Made by a program: the position numbers and the translations under genes | Assembly (NCBI RefSeq): GCF_016862315.1 | Contig: NZ_BOMS01000174.1 | Coordinates: forward strand, 1 to 40,513 | Source of the DNA: Actinoplanes palleronii | GTDB taxonomy: Bacteria; Actinomycetota; Actinomycetes; Mycobacteriales; Micromonosporaceae | DNA: 40,513 bases | Reading direction: 5' to 3' | The notes under the pieces: model-generated | Told to the model about the DNA's origin: nothing | What the model saw: the letters and a program-made list of their open reading frames with translations, nothing else | Databases searched by the model: none | Part shown: positions 30,022 to 40,513 of the stretch, in pieces | How the letters are laid out: the number at the start of each line of letters is the position of its first letter | How positions within the stretch are numbered: position 1 is the stretch's first letter

Positions 30022-30210
30022 CGCAGTCACCCTTCCGGATCAGTTGCTTTCAGGCGCTCCCGTAGCTCAGCCGTGTGTGATCTGGGCCTCGCTGGCGTAG
30101 CCCGTGCGCCAATAGTCCCTGATGGATGACCAAATTGCGAGCACAATCTGTGGCGCGCGGGTAAACGTCTGAGGTCTCGGACCCAGGTCGACCCGGTACC
30201 TTGACTTCCC

Positions 30211-31299
30211 GTGTTGCTCCTAGCTCCAACCACCGACCCATCCCCATCCGTCACCCTGCCGACTGTCGATCTCGACAAGTCCTGCCAGCTCGATACGGTC
30301 TGCAACTGGCTGGTAGACAAGGCGGACTGGGCGCCCTGGCTCGCACAGAGCGGCTTCGTGATCATCGTGAAGCCGATGCGGGTCATAGCGATCATCGCGA
30401 TCGCGATGCTGATCCGCTGGCTGCTGCACCGCGCGATCAGCCGGCTGACCGCCAGCACCTCGCGCGCCGCGATGCCGGCGCTGCTGAAGCCGCTGAAGGA
30501 ACGGTCCGAGGTGGCGGCCGAGGAGGCCCAGTTCATCCCGGAGCGCCGGCGCCAGCGCGCCGAGGCGATCGGCTCGGTGCTGCGGAGTTTCGTCAGCGCG
30601 GTGGTCTTCACCATGGCCACGCTGCTGGTCCTGGGTGAGTTCGGCTTCAACCTGGCCCCGCTGCTGGCCAGTGCCGGCATCGTCGGCGTCGCGCTCGGTT
30701 TCGGCGCGCAGAGCCTGGTCAAGGACCTGATCGCCGGCCTGTTCATGCTGCTGGAGGACCAGTACGGCGTCGGCGACACGGTCGACCTGGGCGAGGCCAT
30801 CGGCGTGGTGGAGAGCGTCGGCCTGCGGATCACCACGGTCCGGGACTCCCGCGGCGTGCTCTGGTACATCCGCAACGGCGAGATCGTCCGGGTCGGCAAC
30901 AAGAGCCAGGGCTGGGCCATGGTCGTGATCGACATTCCGATCGGCTTCGTCAACTCGGAGGAGGCGATCAACGTGCTGAAGGGCGCCGCCATCGCGATCG
31001 CCGAGCACCCGGAACACCAGACCGAGTTCATCGAGCCGCCGGACGTGGTCGGCGTCGAGCAGCTCACCGTGGACGGCGCGGTGATCCGTACGATCGCGAA
31101 AACCACCGCGGACAGTCAGGCGACAGTGCAGCGGGAGCTGCGCCGGACGCTGAACGAGGCGATGGAGTCCAGCGGGCTGTCCGGGCGGATCGCCGCCTCC
31201 CGCATGGTGCCGCGCTCCTCGGTGCCCCCGCCCTGGTACACGGCCCCAGAGAATTCTTCGCCTTCGATCGGTGAGCAGCCGCCGGGCGGAGCGGCCTGA
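30211..31299 (+). CDS. MscS-family mechanosensitive ion channel
   Basis: A 362-residue small-conductance mechanosensitive channel. Three membrane helices are visible: about 49-71, 127-147 and the pore helix 149-180 with the Gly/Ala pattern SAGIVGVALGFGAQSLVKD. The beta domain begins YGVGDTVDLGEAIGVVE, and a C-terminal alpha-beta domain and a Pro/Ser-rich tail follow. It opens under hypo-osmotic tension to release solutes. The helix 1-2 connection is long and charged (residues 84-120). GTG start at 30211 with a weak ribosome binding site. Divergent from the HNH gene across 189 bp. Confidence 0.94.
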   Translation: MLLLAPTTDPSPSVTLPTVDLDKSCQLDTVCNWLVDKADWAPWLAQSGFVIIVKPMRVIAIIAIAMLIRWLLHRAISRLTASTSRAAMPALLKPLKERSEVAAEEAQFIPERRRQRAEAIGSVLRSFVSAVVFTMATLLVLGEFGFNLAPLLASAGIVGVALGFGAQSLVKDLIAGLFMLLEDQYGVGDTVDLGEAIGVVESVGLRITTVRDSRGVLWYIRNGEIVRVGNKSQGWAMVVIDIPIGFVNSEEAINVLKGAAIAIAEHPEHQTEFIEPPDVVGVEQLTVDGAVIRTIAKTTADSQATVQRELRRTLNEAMESSGLSGRIAASRMVPRSSVPPPWYTAPENSSPSIGEQPPGGAA

Positions 31300-31501
31300 C
31301 CAGGCCCTACGCCACATTAATCGGCTACACCCTCCGCCGAATGGTCGAAAATCGGGCCAACCGCCCTAGCATCGACTAGGACGATCGGGCAGAATCCGGA
31401 ACAGCTTCTGCACATGCAAAGGCACGTTCGCGCCGGTGGACCCGAGAGTGCGGACGACTGTCGCCGGACTCTCGGCGATCGTCGAGAGCGATGGAGGGCG
31501 C

Positions 31502-32902
31502 GTGGCCAGCAACCCGGAGGGGTCAGAACCGACCGAAGAAGCTACGGAGAGTGGCAGCAATGTCACTTTCCGGGGCCTTTTCGGGCTGCCGGAGTTCCGG
31601 GCGGTGTACCTGTCCTCGGTGACCAGCTGGATCGGCGATTACCTGTCCCGCGCCGCCGTGACCGTTCTGGTCTACCAGCAGACCCGGTCGGTGCTGCTGT
31701 CCGCGATCTCCTTCGCACTCGGCTACCTGCCCTGGATCCTGGCCGGCCCGCTGCTCGCCTCGCTCGGCGACAGGTATCCGCATCGCCGGGTCATGGTGAT
31801 CGCCGACGTCTACCGGATGACCCTGACCGCGCTGCTGCTGATCCCCGGCCTGCCGCCCGCCCTGATCCTGCTGGTGGTCCTGCTCAACAGCCTGGGCAGC
31901 CCGCCCGCCCAGGCGGCCCGGTCGGCGATGCTGCCGCTGGTGGTCGGCCGGGAACGGCTCACCCTGGCGATCGCCATCCAGTCGACCTCCACCCAGGCCG
32001 CCATGGTCACCGGATACCTGATCGGCGCGACCGTCGCCGTCGGCGTGAACCCGCGCCTGGCCATCGGCCTGGACGTGTGCACGTACGCGATCTCGGCGCT
32101 GCTGATCGCCACCCAGGTGCGGGCCCGGCCGGCCGCGGTGGCACTGGCACAGCGCCAGCACCTGCTGCAGGAGACCGCCGAGGGCTTCCGGGTGGTCTTC
32201 GGCAACCCGGTGCTGCGGTCCATCGCCATCGTGGTCTTCGCCGTCGTCGCGTTCTTCATCGTCCCGGAGAGCCTGGCCGCCTCCTGGGCCGCCCAGGCCG
32301 TGCCCAACGGCTCCCGCGGCCTCAACCAGGGCATGATCATGGCGGCCGGGCCGTTCGGGTTCGTCGTCGGCGGCCTGCTGTTCAGCCGGCTGGTCCCGGC
32401 CGACCGGCGGCGGCGGATGACCCCGCTGCTGGCCGTGGTCACCCCGCTGGTGCTCACCCCGGTCCTGCTGTCGCCGCCGCCGTTCGCCGTCGCGCTGCTG
32501 GTGACCGTTTCCGGGCTGGCACAGGGCGCCCTGCAGCCGACGCTCAACGCGGCGTTCGTGCTGGTCCTGCCGCCCACCCACCGGGCCCGGGCGTTCGGCG
32601 TGATGAACAGCGGGATGCAGGCCAGCCAGTTCGCCGCGGTGCTGATCACCGGGTCGCTGGCCGACACCTTCCGGATCCCGCTGGTGGTCGGCCTGTGGAG
32701 CGTGGCCGGCACGCTCGCGATGGGTGCGGTCGCGGTGTTCTGGCCGAACCGGGCCCGCTTCTCGGCCGCCGAGCAGGACGCCTCGGCCGAGACCCCGCCG
32801 CCCGCGACCGCGCCGCCGTTCGCCGCGCCGCCCGTCACCGCACCGCCGAAGCAGGCCGAGCCGCCGGTCACGCCCGCCGAACACGCCGAGCCGGCCGCCT
32901 GA
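31502..32902 (+). CDS. MFS transporter (EntS-like drug/siderophore exporter family)
   Basis: About 466 residues from the GTG at 31502, which has GGAGGG at short spacing; an ATG in frame at 31436 would add 22 residues. Twelve hydrophobic segments with MFS features: GLFGLPEFRAVYLSSVTSWIG, the loop GDRYPHRRVMV between helices 2 and 3, and a long central loop. It resembles the EntS/MFS_3 exporters. The C-terminal ~50 residues are a Pro/Ala-rich cytoplasmic tail with repeated APP units. Substrate unknown. It may be co-transcribed with glbO 57 bp downstream. Confidence 0.88.
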   Translation: MASNPEGSEPTEEATESGSNVTFRGLFGLPEFRAVYLSSVTSWIGDYLSRAAVTVLVYQQTRSVLLSAISFALGYLPWILAGPLLASLGDRYPHRRVMVIADVYRMTLTALLLIPGLPPALILLVVLLNSLGSPPAQAARSAMLPLVVGRERLTLAIAIQSTSTQAAMVTGYLIGATVAVGVNPRLAIGLDVCTYAISALLIATQVRARPAAVALAQRQHLLQETAEGFRVVFGNPVLRSIAIVVFAVVAFFIVPESLAASWAAQAVPNGSRGLNQGMIMAAGPFGFVVGGLLFSRLVPADRRRRMTPLLAVVTPLVLTPVLLSPPPFAVALLVTVSGLAQGALQPTLNAAFVLVLPPTHRARAFGVMNSGMQASQFAAVLITGSLADTFRIPLVVGLWSVAGTLAMGAVAVFWPNRARFSAAEQDASAETPPPATAPPFAAPPVTAPPKQAEPPVTPAEHAEPAA

Positions 32903-32959
32903 GCCCGGGAGCGCCGAGGGTCACACCGCGGCGCACCGGACGGCTGGCAGGATGGAACG

Positions 32960-33361
32960 GTGACCGCACCCGTACCGGAAGAGGCCAATTTCTTCACCGC
33001 CGTCGGCGGCGAGCCCACGTTCCGCCGCCTGGTGGACAAGTTCTACGAGGGTGTCGCGCAGGACCCGCTCCTGCGGCCGATGTACCCCGAGGAGGACCTC
33101 GGGCCCGCGTCCGAGCGGATGCGGCTCTTCCTGATGCAGTACTGGGGCGGCCCGAGCACGTATTCGGAGACCCGCGGCCACCCCCGGCTACGGATGCGGC
33201 ATGCGCCGTTCCGGGTCGGCCCGGCCGAACGGGACGCGTGGCTGGCGTGCATGCGGGCGGCGGTGGACTCGATCGACCTGACCGCGGAGCAACGCGCCAC
33301 GCTCTGGGACTACCTGGAGCGGGCCGCGTATTTCATGGTGAACACGGAGCCCGCCGTCTGA
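32960..33361 (+). CDS. glbO: Group II truncated haemoglobin (trHbO)
   Basis: A 133-residue truncated globin matching trHbO of Mycobacterium. Proximal haem ligand H81 is in RGHPRLRMRHAPFR, distal tyrosines Y29 (FYEGV) and Y42 (MYPEEDL), and W94 at the G8 position (RDAWLACM). All are offset by six from mycobacterial Y23, Y36, H75 and W88. It binds oxygen and NO and is implicated in NO or peroxide detoxification and respiration. GTG start at 32960. A short interval separates it from the MFS gene. Confidence 0.96.
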   Translation: MTAPVPEEANFFTAVGGEPTFRRLVDKFYEGVAQDPLLRPMYPEEDLGPASERMRLFLMQYWGGPSTYSETRGHPRLRMRHAPFRVGPAERDAWLACMRAAVDSIDLTAEQRATLWDYLERAAYFMVNTEPAV

Positions 33362-33426
33362 ATCGTGTCGCCACTGGCGGGTGACTCGTTGATCGGATTG
33401 TCCACCCACGATCCGGGAGTCGCCCC

Positions 33427-34686
33427 ATGCGCCGTCGCCTGCTGGCCGTCGCCACCGTAGTCCTGGCCACGCTGGCCGGAGCACCACCCGCGATGGCCGA
33501 CATCGCGCAGTCCGACATCGTCTCCAGCAACCCGGTGGACTGGACCCCGCACGTGCTGGACGGCACGGTCTGGTCCCTCGCCGTGGTCGGCGACACCGTG
33601 ATCGTCGGCGGCGCGTTCACCAAGGTCGCGGACAGCAGCCGGCGCACCACCCTGGCCCGGAAGAACATCTTCGCGTTCGACCTGAACGACGGCTCGATCC
33701 GGTCGTTCGCCCCGGAGGTGGACGGCGCGATCTACTCGCTCGCGCCGGGCGCCGACGGGACGGTCTACGCCGGCGGCGCGTTCAAGAGCGTGAACGGCAC
33801 CGCCCAGCGCGGCATCACCCGGCTCTGGCTGGGCAGCGGCAACCGGGACACCTCGTTCAAGGCGAAGGTCAACTGGGGTGACGTGCGCGCCCTGGCCACC
33901 CGGGGCGACCGGCTCTACGCCGGCGGCACGTTCACCGCGATCAACGGGACCAGCCGGGCCGCGCTGGCCAGGCTGGACGCCGAGACCGGCGCCGTGGACT
34001 CCGGCTTCGACGCCCGCCTGAGCGCGCCGGGGCTGAACCGGACCCGGGTCGAGCACTTCGACGTCACCGCGGACGGGCGCAAGCTGATCGCGGTCGGCGC
34101 GTTCCTCAAGTCCGGCGGCTACGACCGGACCCAGATCGCCCAGTTCGACGTCGGCGGCTCGTCGGCGCAGCTGACCGGGTGGTACACCGACGACTACAAG
34201 CCGCAGTGCATGAAGGGCTTCGACACCTACCTGCGGCAGGTGAAGTTCTCCCCGGACGGGTCGTACTTCGTGGTCGCGGCGACCGGGCGGGCCTCGTCGG
34301 CGCAGAAGCTGTGCGACTCAGCGGCGCGCTTCGAGACGAACCGGACCGGCCAGCAGCGGCCCACCTGGGTGCAGCGGACCGGCGGGGACTCGCTCTACGC
34401 GGTCGCGATCACCGGGCCGGTCGTCTACCTGGGCGGGCACCAGCGGTGGTTCGACAACCCGTACGGCACCGACGGAAACGGCCCGGGGCCGGGCGCGGTC
34501 GCCCGGCCGGGCATCGGCGCGGTCAACCCGAACACGGGCAAGGCGCTGTCCTGGAACCCGACCCGCGCGCGGGGCGTGGGGGTGCGGGCGTTCCTGACCG
34601 TCCCGGGCGGCCTGCTCGTCGGCTCGGACACCGACGAGCTGGGCAAGGAGTACCACGGCCGGATCGGCCTCTTCCCAACGAGCTGA
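33427..34686 (+). CDS. Secreted beta-propeller (delta-60/kelch-like repeat) protein
   Basis: A 419-residue exported protein. The signal peptide is residues 1-24 (MRRRLLAVATVVLATLAGAP, cleavage after AMA). It then has repeated blades of the form VxxLAVxGDTVIVGGAFTKV, SLAPGADGTVYAGGAFKSV, ALATRGDRLYAGGTFTAI and VAITGPVVYLGGHQRWFDN, which are delta-60-like repeats forming a beta-propeller. C230 and C293 (by position in KPQCMKG and QKLCDSA) may form a disulfide. No anchor, so it is free in the periplasm or medium. Family members are common in actinomycetes and their function is unknown. ATG at 33427, preceded by GGGAG. Confidence 0.88.
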   Translation: MRRRLLAVATVVLATLAGAPPAMADIAQSDIVSSNPVDWTPHVLDGTVWSLAVVGDTVIVGGAFTKVADSSRRTTLARKNIFAFDLNDGSIRSFAPEVDGAIYSLAPGADGTVYAGGAFKSVNGTAQRGITRLWLGSGNRDTSFKAKVNWGDVRALATRGDRLYAGGTFTAINGTSRAALARLDAETGAVDSGFDARLSAPGLNRTRVEHFDVTADGRKLIAVGAFLKSGGYDRTQIAQFDVGGSSAQLTGWYTDDYKPQCMKGFDTYLRQVKFSPDGSYFVVAATGRASSAQKLCDSAARFETNRTGQQRPTWVQRTGGDSLYAVAITGPVVYLGGHQRWFDNPYGTDGNGPGPGAVARPGIGAVNPNTGKALSWNPTRARGVGVRAFLTVPGGLLVGSDTDELGKEYHGRIGLFPTS

Positions 34687-34707
34687 GCCGGCTTGGCGGG
34701 ACTGATG

Positions 34708-34736
34708 GGGGCTCTGCCGGGTTACAGCAGGGCCCC
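34708..34736. terminator. Bidirectional terminator between convergent genes
   Basis: A 10-bp stem GGGGCTCTGC (34708-34717) / GCAGGGCCCC (34727-34736) with one T-G pair and a 9-nt loop. It covers the stop codon end of the minus-strand YbjN gene and follows the propeller gene by 21 bp. Confidence 0.6.
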
Positions 34737-35303
34737 TTCGTCGTGGAGCCAGTCGACGAAGGACGTGGCGACGGCGGCGCCGCAGTCGAGCAGCTCGACC
34801 AGGAGCTTGTCGTGGGTCCCGGCGGCGAGCGGCACCTGGAGCTCCGCATAGATCGGGAGCTGGCCACGCTCGGTCGGGTCACCCACATACGCCTTGCAGA
34901 AGCGCCGCGTGTGGTTCCACTCGTTGACCACGCGGTAGGCCCGGTCGGCCCAGTCCGGCGGGACCGTCGCGTGCGGACGCGCCCGCATCACCAGGATCTC
35001 GTCATCCGGGCCCTCCAGGGTGAACAGCACCGCGTGCCGCTCCCACATGGCCAGCAGGCTGCCCCCGCCGTCGGCGAGGAACCGGATGTCGAGCAGGTCG
35101 AGCGCCTTGCCGATGCGCGTCAGCGACACCGGCTCGATCACATCGGCAGCGCCGGTCGCGGGCAGATCCGCCGGAGACCCGCTCCGGCTCGGCTCGCGTT
35201 GGGCCGGGACACCGACACGGACGGTGCTCTGCACCGCAACCTCGCCACCGGAATCCGCCTCGTCACTCGCGGCCGATCCCGAGCGCCATGACCACCACGG
35301 CAT
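34722..35303 (-). CDS. YbjN-domain protein
   Basis: A 193-residue protein. The N-terminal ~55 residues are low-complexity (Ser/Gly/Ala). The C-terminal ~135 form a YbjN domain: VSLTRIGKALDLLDIRFLADGGG, AVLFTLEGPDDEILVMRARPHATVP, and NEWNHTRRFCKAYVGDP ending LELLDCGAAVATSFVDWLHDE. YbjN proteins resemble type III secretion chaperones and are thought to be sensory regulators; function unclear. The ATG at 35303 is chosen from GTGAGG 8 nt upstream. It is separated from the next gene upstream by 129 bp. Confidence 0.85.
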   Translation of the reverse strand: MPWWSWRSGSAASDEADSGGEVAVQSTVRVGVPAQREPSRSGSPADLPATGAADVIEPVSLTRIGKALDLLDIRFLADGGGSLLAMWERHAVLFTLEGPDDEILVMRARPHATVPPDWADRAYRVVNEWNHTRRFCKAYVGDPTERGQLPIYAELQVPLAAGTHDKLLVELLDCGAAVATSFVDWLHDEGALL

Positions 35304-35432
35304 CGTGTGCACCTCACTCCCCAACAGGCCCGCTGCCGGACGTAGCGGTGGACCCGAGGGCCGACGGTACCCGGACAGTGTCTGAAGGTCATCCCCCCAA
35401 CGGGAGGGCGGAACCGTAAGGACGATGCGGAC

Positions 35433-36092
35433 TCACCCTTTCGGGTGACTGATCATCGTCATAACGGTCAATTTGTGGGCGCTCTGTCGCCACGCGACTC
35501 CATATGGTGCCGAAATTCCCACCCAGCCACCGACGGTCCGCACTCGCGCCGCCGCCGGTTCCGCGTCCCTCGGACCGAGGAAACCCATCCGCGCGACCGC
35601 CTGGACGAGTCGCTGGGAGACCTCCACCGGCTCGCCGCCCTCCGGAGTGACGACCAACGCAACGTGATCGAGGAGCGCGTCCCGGACCGCTCGCTGCCCG
35701 ACCACCCGGCCGTCGACACCGGTCGAGGAGATCTCCCGCAGCGTCCCGGCGGCCGCGGCGGCCAGCCGGCTCAGCTCGGCGCCGGAGACCGACTCGATCG
35801 ACCGGCTCGCGGCCGGCGGCAGCGCCCAGTGCCACAGGGTGTCCCGCCGGACCGGCAGATCCTGGCCACTCGCGGCCAGCACGGCCAGCAGAGCGGCGGC
35901 GGAGACCGTGGCGTCCCCCGGCCCGGGTCCGGCCACCTCGCGGGTGACCAGCACGTCCCAGGGCAGATGCGCCCAGAGGGCGGTCCGGCCGCCGGCCGAC
36001 CGCAGCCGGACCGGCGCCGCCGGGTCCAGCCGGGTCAGCCTGGCCAGGAACGCGCCTGCGTCGGGAACCCCGAGCAGGCCGTGGGCACTCAT
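35433..36092 (-). CDS. Conserved actinobacterial protein of unknown function
   Basis: A 219-residue protein with strong coding bias but no domain I recognise. It starts MSAHGLLGVPDAGAFLARL and has a WAHLPWDVLVTREV strand, an Ala-rich helical middle and a GGWVGISAPYGVAWR segment near the end. No signal peptide or membrane helix. The ATG at 36092 overlaps the thioesterase stop as ATGA, so it is translated with it, and that gene in turn overlaps ettA. A role linked to the thioesterase is possible but unsupported otherwise. Confidence 0.75.
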   Translation of the reverse strand: MSAHGLLGVPDAGAFLARLTRLDPAAPVRLRSAGGRTALWAHLPWDVLVTREVAGPGPGDATVSAAALLAVLAASGQDLPVRRDTLWHWALPPAASRSIESVSGAELSRLAAAAAGTLREISSTGVDGRVVGQRAVRDALLDHVALVVTPEGGEPVEVSQRLVQAVARMGFLGPRDAEPAAARVRTVGGWVGISAPYGVAWRQSAHKLTVMTMISHPKG

Positions 36093-36497
36093 GACCCGCC
36101 GTCCGAGAAGTACGGCTTCAAGAAGTCCTTCTCCGCCTCGGAGAGCCGCCGTGGATGCCCGGCCGCCAGGTTGTACGGCACGCAGACCGACTGCGCCCGG
36201 CTGGCCAGTACGCCGTCGTCGAACAGCTCGTACGACACGGTGAACGACGCCGTCCGCAGCTCGGAGACCCACATCTCGATCCGCACCGGGTCACCGAAGT
36301 CCACCGGGCGCAGATAATCGATCTCGTGGCGGGCGATCACGATGCCCTCCTCGAACGAGCCGAGGCCGTGCTTGCGGGCGCCCACGAAGAACATGGCGAC
36401 GCGCGCCTCCTCGTACAGGGTGAGGAAGCGCGCGTTGTTGACATGCCCGTACGCGTCCATGTCGGACCAGCGCACGGGCACGTCGAGGATGAACCGC

Positions 36498-36505
<8 letters not shown>
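36089..36505 (-). CDS. Acyl-CoA thioesterase, 4HBT hotdog family
   Basis: A 138-residue hotdog-fold thioesterase of the 4-hydroxybenzoyl-CoA/YbgC type. The signature is VRWSDMDAYGHVNNARFLTLYEEAR, with catalytic Asp in SDMDAYGHVNN. It hydrolyses acyl-CoA thioesters in the cytoplasm; chain-length preference cannot be read. The GTG start at 36505 overlaps the end of ettA by 8 bp, and its stop overlaps the next gene (ATGA). Longer starts would extend into ettA coding sequence. Confidence 0.92.
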
Positions 36506-38174
<1,669 letters not shown>

Positions 38175-38288
38175 GGTGTGCCCTACCTCCGCGATCGTGG
38201 ATTTTCGGTGCCGGGTCAATGCGGTGCCGGGGATCAAAGGACAATCTTTCCAGGTCCCGCAGGCGCCTCGAACGCCAACCCCGGCGGT

Positions 38289-38831
38289 TTACCCGACGCG
38301 CGCCTTCTGTTCCACAAGACTGCCGTCCAGCTTGGTGATCAGCAAACGCTCCGGGGTCAGGTTGAAGCGGCTCCCGTCCGACGCCACACCCTCAAAACTG
38401 CCGTCCGGCAGGTACTGCACGTTCTTGATGAAGAGCGCGGTGATGCCCTCCTTCCACGGAGCGGTCTCGCCGCCCTTGTTGGCGTGGTAGAAGAGCTGCC
38501 CGATGTTGTCCTGGCAGATCCAGATCACCGTCTTGCTCCTCGTCGCCACCTCCAGCACCCGGCCCAGCTCTCCCACCGCGCCCTGACTCGGGCCGAGGTC
38601 CTGGGTCCGCTGCGGGCAGAGCCCGTCCGTGGGCAGCAACGCGGGCGCCGACGACGAGGAATCATCAGGCGTCGGCGAGGACGCCGCATCCGCCGGCCCG
38701 GGCCCGCGCCGCTCACTGAGCAGATACCCACCGGTCATCCCGATGATCGTGAGCATCACCGTGGCAATGACCACAGGGAAGAACAACGGGCGCCGATGCT
38801 GGGAATGATCATCGAGGGGTGTCACCGGCAC
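38289..38831 (-). CDS. Membrane-anchored protein of unknown function
   Basis: A 180-residue protein with a short basic cytoplasmic N-terminus, one membrane helix (about 17-38, FFPVVIATVMLTIIGMTGGYLL), a Ser/Pro-rich stalk and an extracytoplasmic domain of ~110 residues. That domain contains two cysteines (LCPQ and WICQD) and a WKEGITALFIKNVQYLPDG segment. The C-terminal part repeats a DGSxxxL pattern suggestive of beta strands. No family recognised. GTG start at 38831; another GTG two codons in is equally good. Divergent from otsA. Confidence 0.75.
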   Translation of the reverse strand: MPVTPLDDHSQHRRPLFFPVVIATVMLTIIGMTGGYLLSERRGPGPADAASSPTPDDSSSSAPALLPTDGLCPQRTQDLGPSQGAVGELGRVLEVATRSKTVIWICQDNIGQLFYHANKGGETAPWKEGITALFIKNVQYLPDGSFEGVASDGSRFNLTPERLLITKLDGSLVEQKARVG

Positions 38832-38939
38832 AGGATGACACCCTGGTCAAAATCGCATGACGAGAGTGGGTACGACCCGAGCTGGCTACGCACAGTAGGC
38901 TCAGCTTGGGAACAGAAACCACCCGGAGGTGTACTCAGC

Positions 38940-40340
38940 GTGGCCCAACGAAGTTCCTTCGTCGTCGTCGCCAACCGTCTGCCCGTGGACGAAGTCACTC
39001 TGCCGAACGGGGAACGCCAGTGGCGCCCCAGCCCAGGCGGCCTGGTCACGGCGTTGCATCCGGTGCTCGTCGAGCACCGCGGCACCTGGATCGGATGGGC
39101 GGGCGGGGATGGTACCGCCCCCGAGCCGTTCGATCTGGAGGGCATCCACATCCACCCGGTGCCATTGAGCGCCGACGAACTCGAACGCTATTACGAGGGC
39201 CAGTCGAATGCGACGATCTGGCCGCTTTATCACGATGCGGTGGAAACCCCGGTCTACAAGCGCCGCTGGCGTGATTCGTACCGGGCGGTCAATCATCGGT
39301 TCGCCGAGGCGGCGGCCGACGTGGCCGCCGAGGGCGCGACCGTCTGGGTGCAGGACTACCAGCTCCAGCTGGTGCCGGCGATGCTCCGGGAGATGCGCCC
39401 GGATCTGAAGATCGGTTTCTTCCTGCACATCCCGTTCCCCCCGATCGAGCTGTTCATGCAGATGCCGTTCCGGGCCGAGATCCTGCGCGGCCTGCTCGGC
39501 GCCGACCTGGTCGGGTTCCAGCAGCGGCTGGCCGCGCAGAACTTCGTCCGGCTGGCCCGGCACCTGCTCGGCCTGCGCTACGTGGGTCAGTCGATCCAGG
39601 TGGACGGGCGCCAGGTGAAAGCCGGCGCGTTCCCGATCAGCATCGACACCAAGGACATGGAACGCCTGGCCGCCGACCCGGCGGTGCAGGCCCGGGCCAA
39701 GCAGATCCGGGCCGAGCTGGGTGATCCGAAAACCGTCATCCTCGGCGTCGACCGGCTGGACTACACCAAGGGCATCGAGCTGCGCCTCAAGGCGTTCCGC
39801 GAGCTGCTTGCCGACGGCAAGCTGAACGTCGGCGACGCGGTGATGGTGCAGGTGGCCACGCCCAGCCGGGAGCGCGTCGAGCACTACCAGACGCTGCGGG
39901 TCAAGGTCGAGCGCGAGGTCGGCCGGATCAACGGCGAGTTCGGCAAGGTCGGCACACCGGCGGTGCACTATCTGCACCAGTCGGTCGACAAGCAGGAACT
40001 CGCCGCGATGTATGCGGCAGCCGACGTGATGATGGTGACCCCGCTGCGGGACGGCATGAACCTGGTCGCCAAGGAGTACATCGCCTGCCGCGGCGACACC
40101 GGGGGCGCGCTGATCCTCAGCGAGTTCGCCGGTGCCGCCACGGAGCTGCGCCAGTCGTTCCTGTGCAACCCGCACGACCCGGACGGCGTCAAGGAGGCGC
40201 TGATGCGCGCGATCAACGCCGAGGCTCCCGAGCTCAAGCGCCGGATGCGGGTCATGCAGCGCCACCTGCGCACCCACGACGTCGCCCGGTGGGCCCACAC
40301 GTTCCTCGACGAACTCGGGTCCGACGACACCGAGAACTGA
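38940..40340 (+). CDS. otsA: Alpha,alpha-trehalose-phosphate synthase (UDP/GDP-forming)
   Basis: A 466-residue GT20 glycosyltransferase that makes trehalose 6-phosphate from glucose 6-phosphate and a nucleotide-glucose. Motifs: N-terminal VVANRLPV with R13, the SPGGL loop at 31-35, WVQDYQLQLVPAMLR, FLHIPFPP, DRLDYTKGIE and DGMNLVAKEY. It is a single OtsA domain with no fused phosphatase; otsB is not in the window. Trehalose serves osmotic protection and spore reserves in actinomycetes. GTG at 38940, with GGAGGT (38925-38930) at 9 nt. Followed by a strong terminator. Confidence 0.97.
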   Translation: MAQRSSFVVVANRLPVDEVTLPNGERQWRPSPGGLVTALHPVLVEHRGTWIGWAGGDGTAPEPFDLEGIHIHPVPLSADELERYYEGQSNATIWPLYHDAVETPVYKRRWRDSYRAVNHRFAEAAADVAAEGATVWVQDYQLQLVPAMLREMRPDLKIGFFLHIPFPPIELFMQMPFRAEILRGLLGADLVGFQQRLAAQNFVRLARHLLGLRYVGQSIQVDGRQVKAGAFPISIDTKDMERLAADPAVQARAKQIRAELGDPKTVILGVDRLDYTKGIELRLKAFRELLADGKLNVGDAVMVQVATPSRERVEHYQTLRVKVEREVGRINGEFGKVGTPAVHYLHQSVDKQELAAMYAAADVMMVTPLRDGMNLVAKEYIACRGDTGGALILSEFAGAATELRQSFLCNPHDPDGVKEALMRAINAEAPELKRRMRVMQRHLRTHDVARWAHTFLDELGSDDTEN

Positions 40341-40352
40341 CAACCGCTGCAC

Positions 40353-40390
40353 CGGCGCCGGACCGCTTGTGGTCCGGCGCCGTTCCTTTT
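40353..40390 (+). terminator. Intrinsic terminator of otsA
   Basis: A perfect 12-bp stem CGGCGCCGGACC (40353-40364), 6-nt loop, GGTCCGGCGCCG (40371-40382), followed by TTCCTTTT. 13 nt after the otsA stop. Confidence 0.85.
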
Positions 40391-40513
40391 CCTGTACGAA
40401 TACTCCAGCGCCCGCCCGCAGGCTACGAGCCGAGTCCCGCCCGTGAGGCCGGCGCGAGACCGTGACCACTCCCGGCCGAGGCGCGCCTCCAGGCCTTGGC
40501 TGGCTCTCAGGGG
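40391..40513. other. Window end, no gene recognised
   Basis: About 120 bp after the otsA terminator. No start codon with a ribosome binding site or recognisable translation is visible. A 12-bp palindrome GAGGCGCGCCTC occurs near 40480. A minus-strand gene ending outside the window cannot be excluded. Confidence 0.4.

Noticed and set aside
31365..31380. Inverted repeat CCTAG-catcga-CTAGG upstream of the MFS gene
   Set aside because: Arms of only 5 bp are expected by chance and nothing else supports an operator.

Overview
The window is very GC-rich, with strong third-position GC bias, many GTG starts and frequent 4-bp ATGA gene overlaps. It carries actinobacterial hallmarks: paired clpP1/clpP2 with a ClgR-type operator, an Rv2466c-like thioredoxin-fold protein (mycothiol biology), group II truncated haemoglobin, an Eis-like acetyltransferase and a class F-like sortase. 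Gene content and style fit a filamentous actinomycete, most likely Micromonosporaceae (Actinoplanes or a relative). That placement is an inference from style, not from an alignment.

Layout. 1-412 has no convincing gene. 413-6611 is the proteostasis block: a small membrane protein, then on the minus strand tig, clpP1-clpP2, clpX, a GNAT enzyme and a nitrilase-family amidase; tRNA-Pro lies upstream of tig. 6741-12062 holds tRNA-Gly, then a tightly overlapping minus-strand four-gene cassette (LRR protein, ankyrin protein, MoxR-type AAA+ ATPase, metallopeptidase-like/VWA protein), then a tRNA-like element with a broken anticodon arm. 12109-13014 is an ArsR/SRPBCC pair with an apparently leaderless promoter. 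13029-17320 is a GntR regulator followed by a biuret/ureide nitrogen-scavenging operon: biuret hydrolase, a paralogous cysteine hydrolase, an NCS2-like permease and an HpxZ/AtzH protein. 17330-23233 has a proline-rich membrane protein, an Eis-like acetyltransferase, a proline-repeat protein, rpiA, an alpha/beta hydrolase and a DUF1015 protein. 23234-34736 has an Rv2466c-like protein, pepN, a Uma2 protein, a DUF5130/membrane pair, a secreted protein with its sortase, an HNH nuclease, MscS, an MFS exporter, glbO and a secreted beta-propeller. 34722-40382 has a YbjN protein, the ettA-thioesterase-unknown overlapping run, a membrane-anchored protein and otsA.

How they work together. Tig and ClpXP1P2 form the nascent-chain folding and degradation system. 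The biuret operon would import and hydrolyse biuret-type ureides, but the allophanate hydrolase needed to finish the pathway is not in this window. The LRR/ANK/MoxR/VWA cassette looks like a protein-remodelling machine with two repeat-protein sensor or adaptor subunits. It is the best candidate for an undescribed system here.
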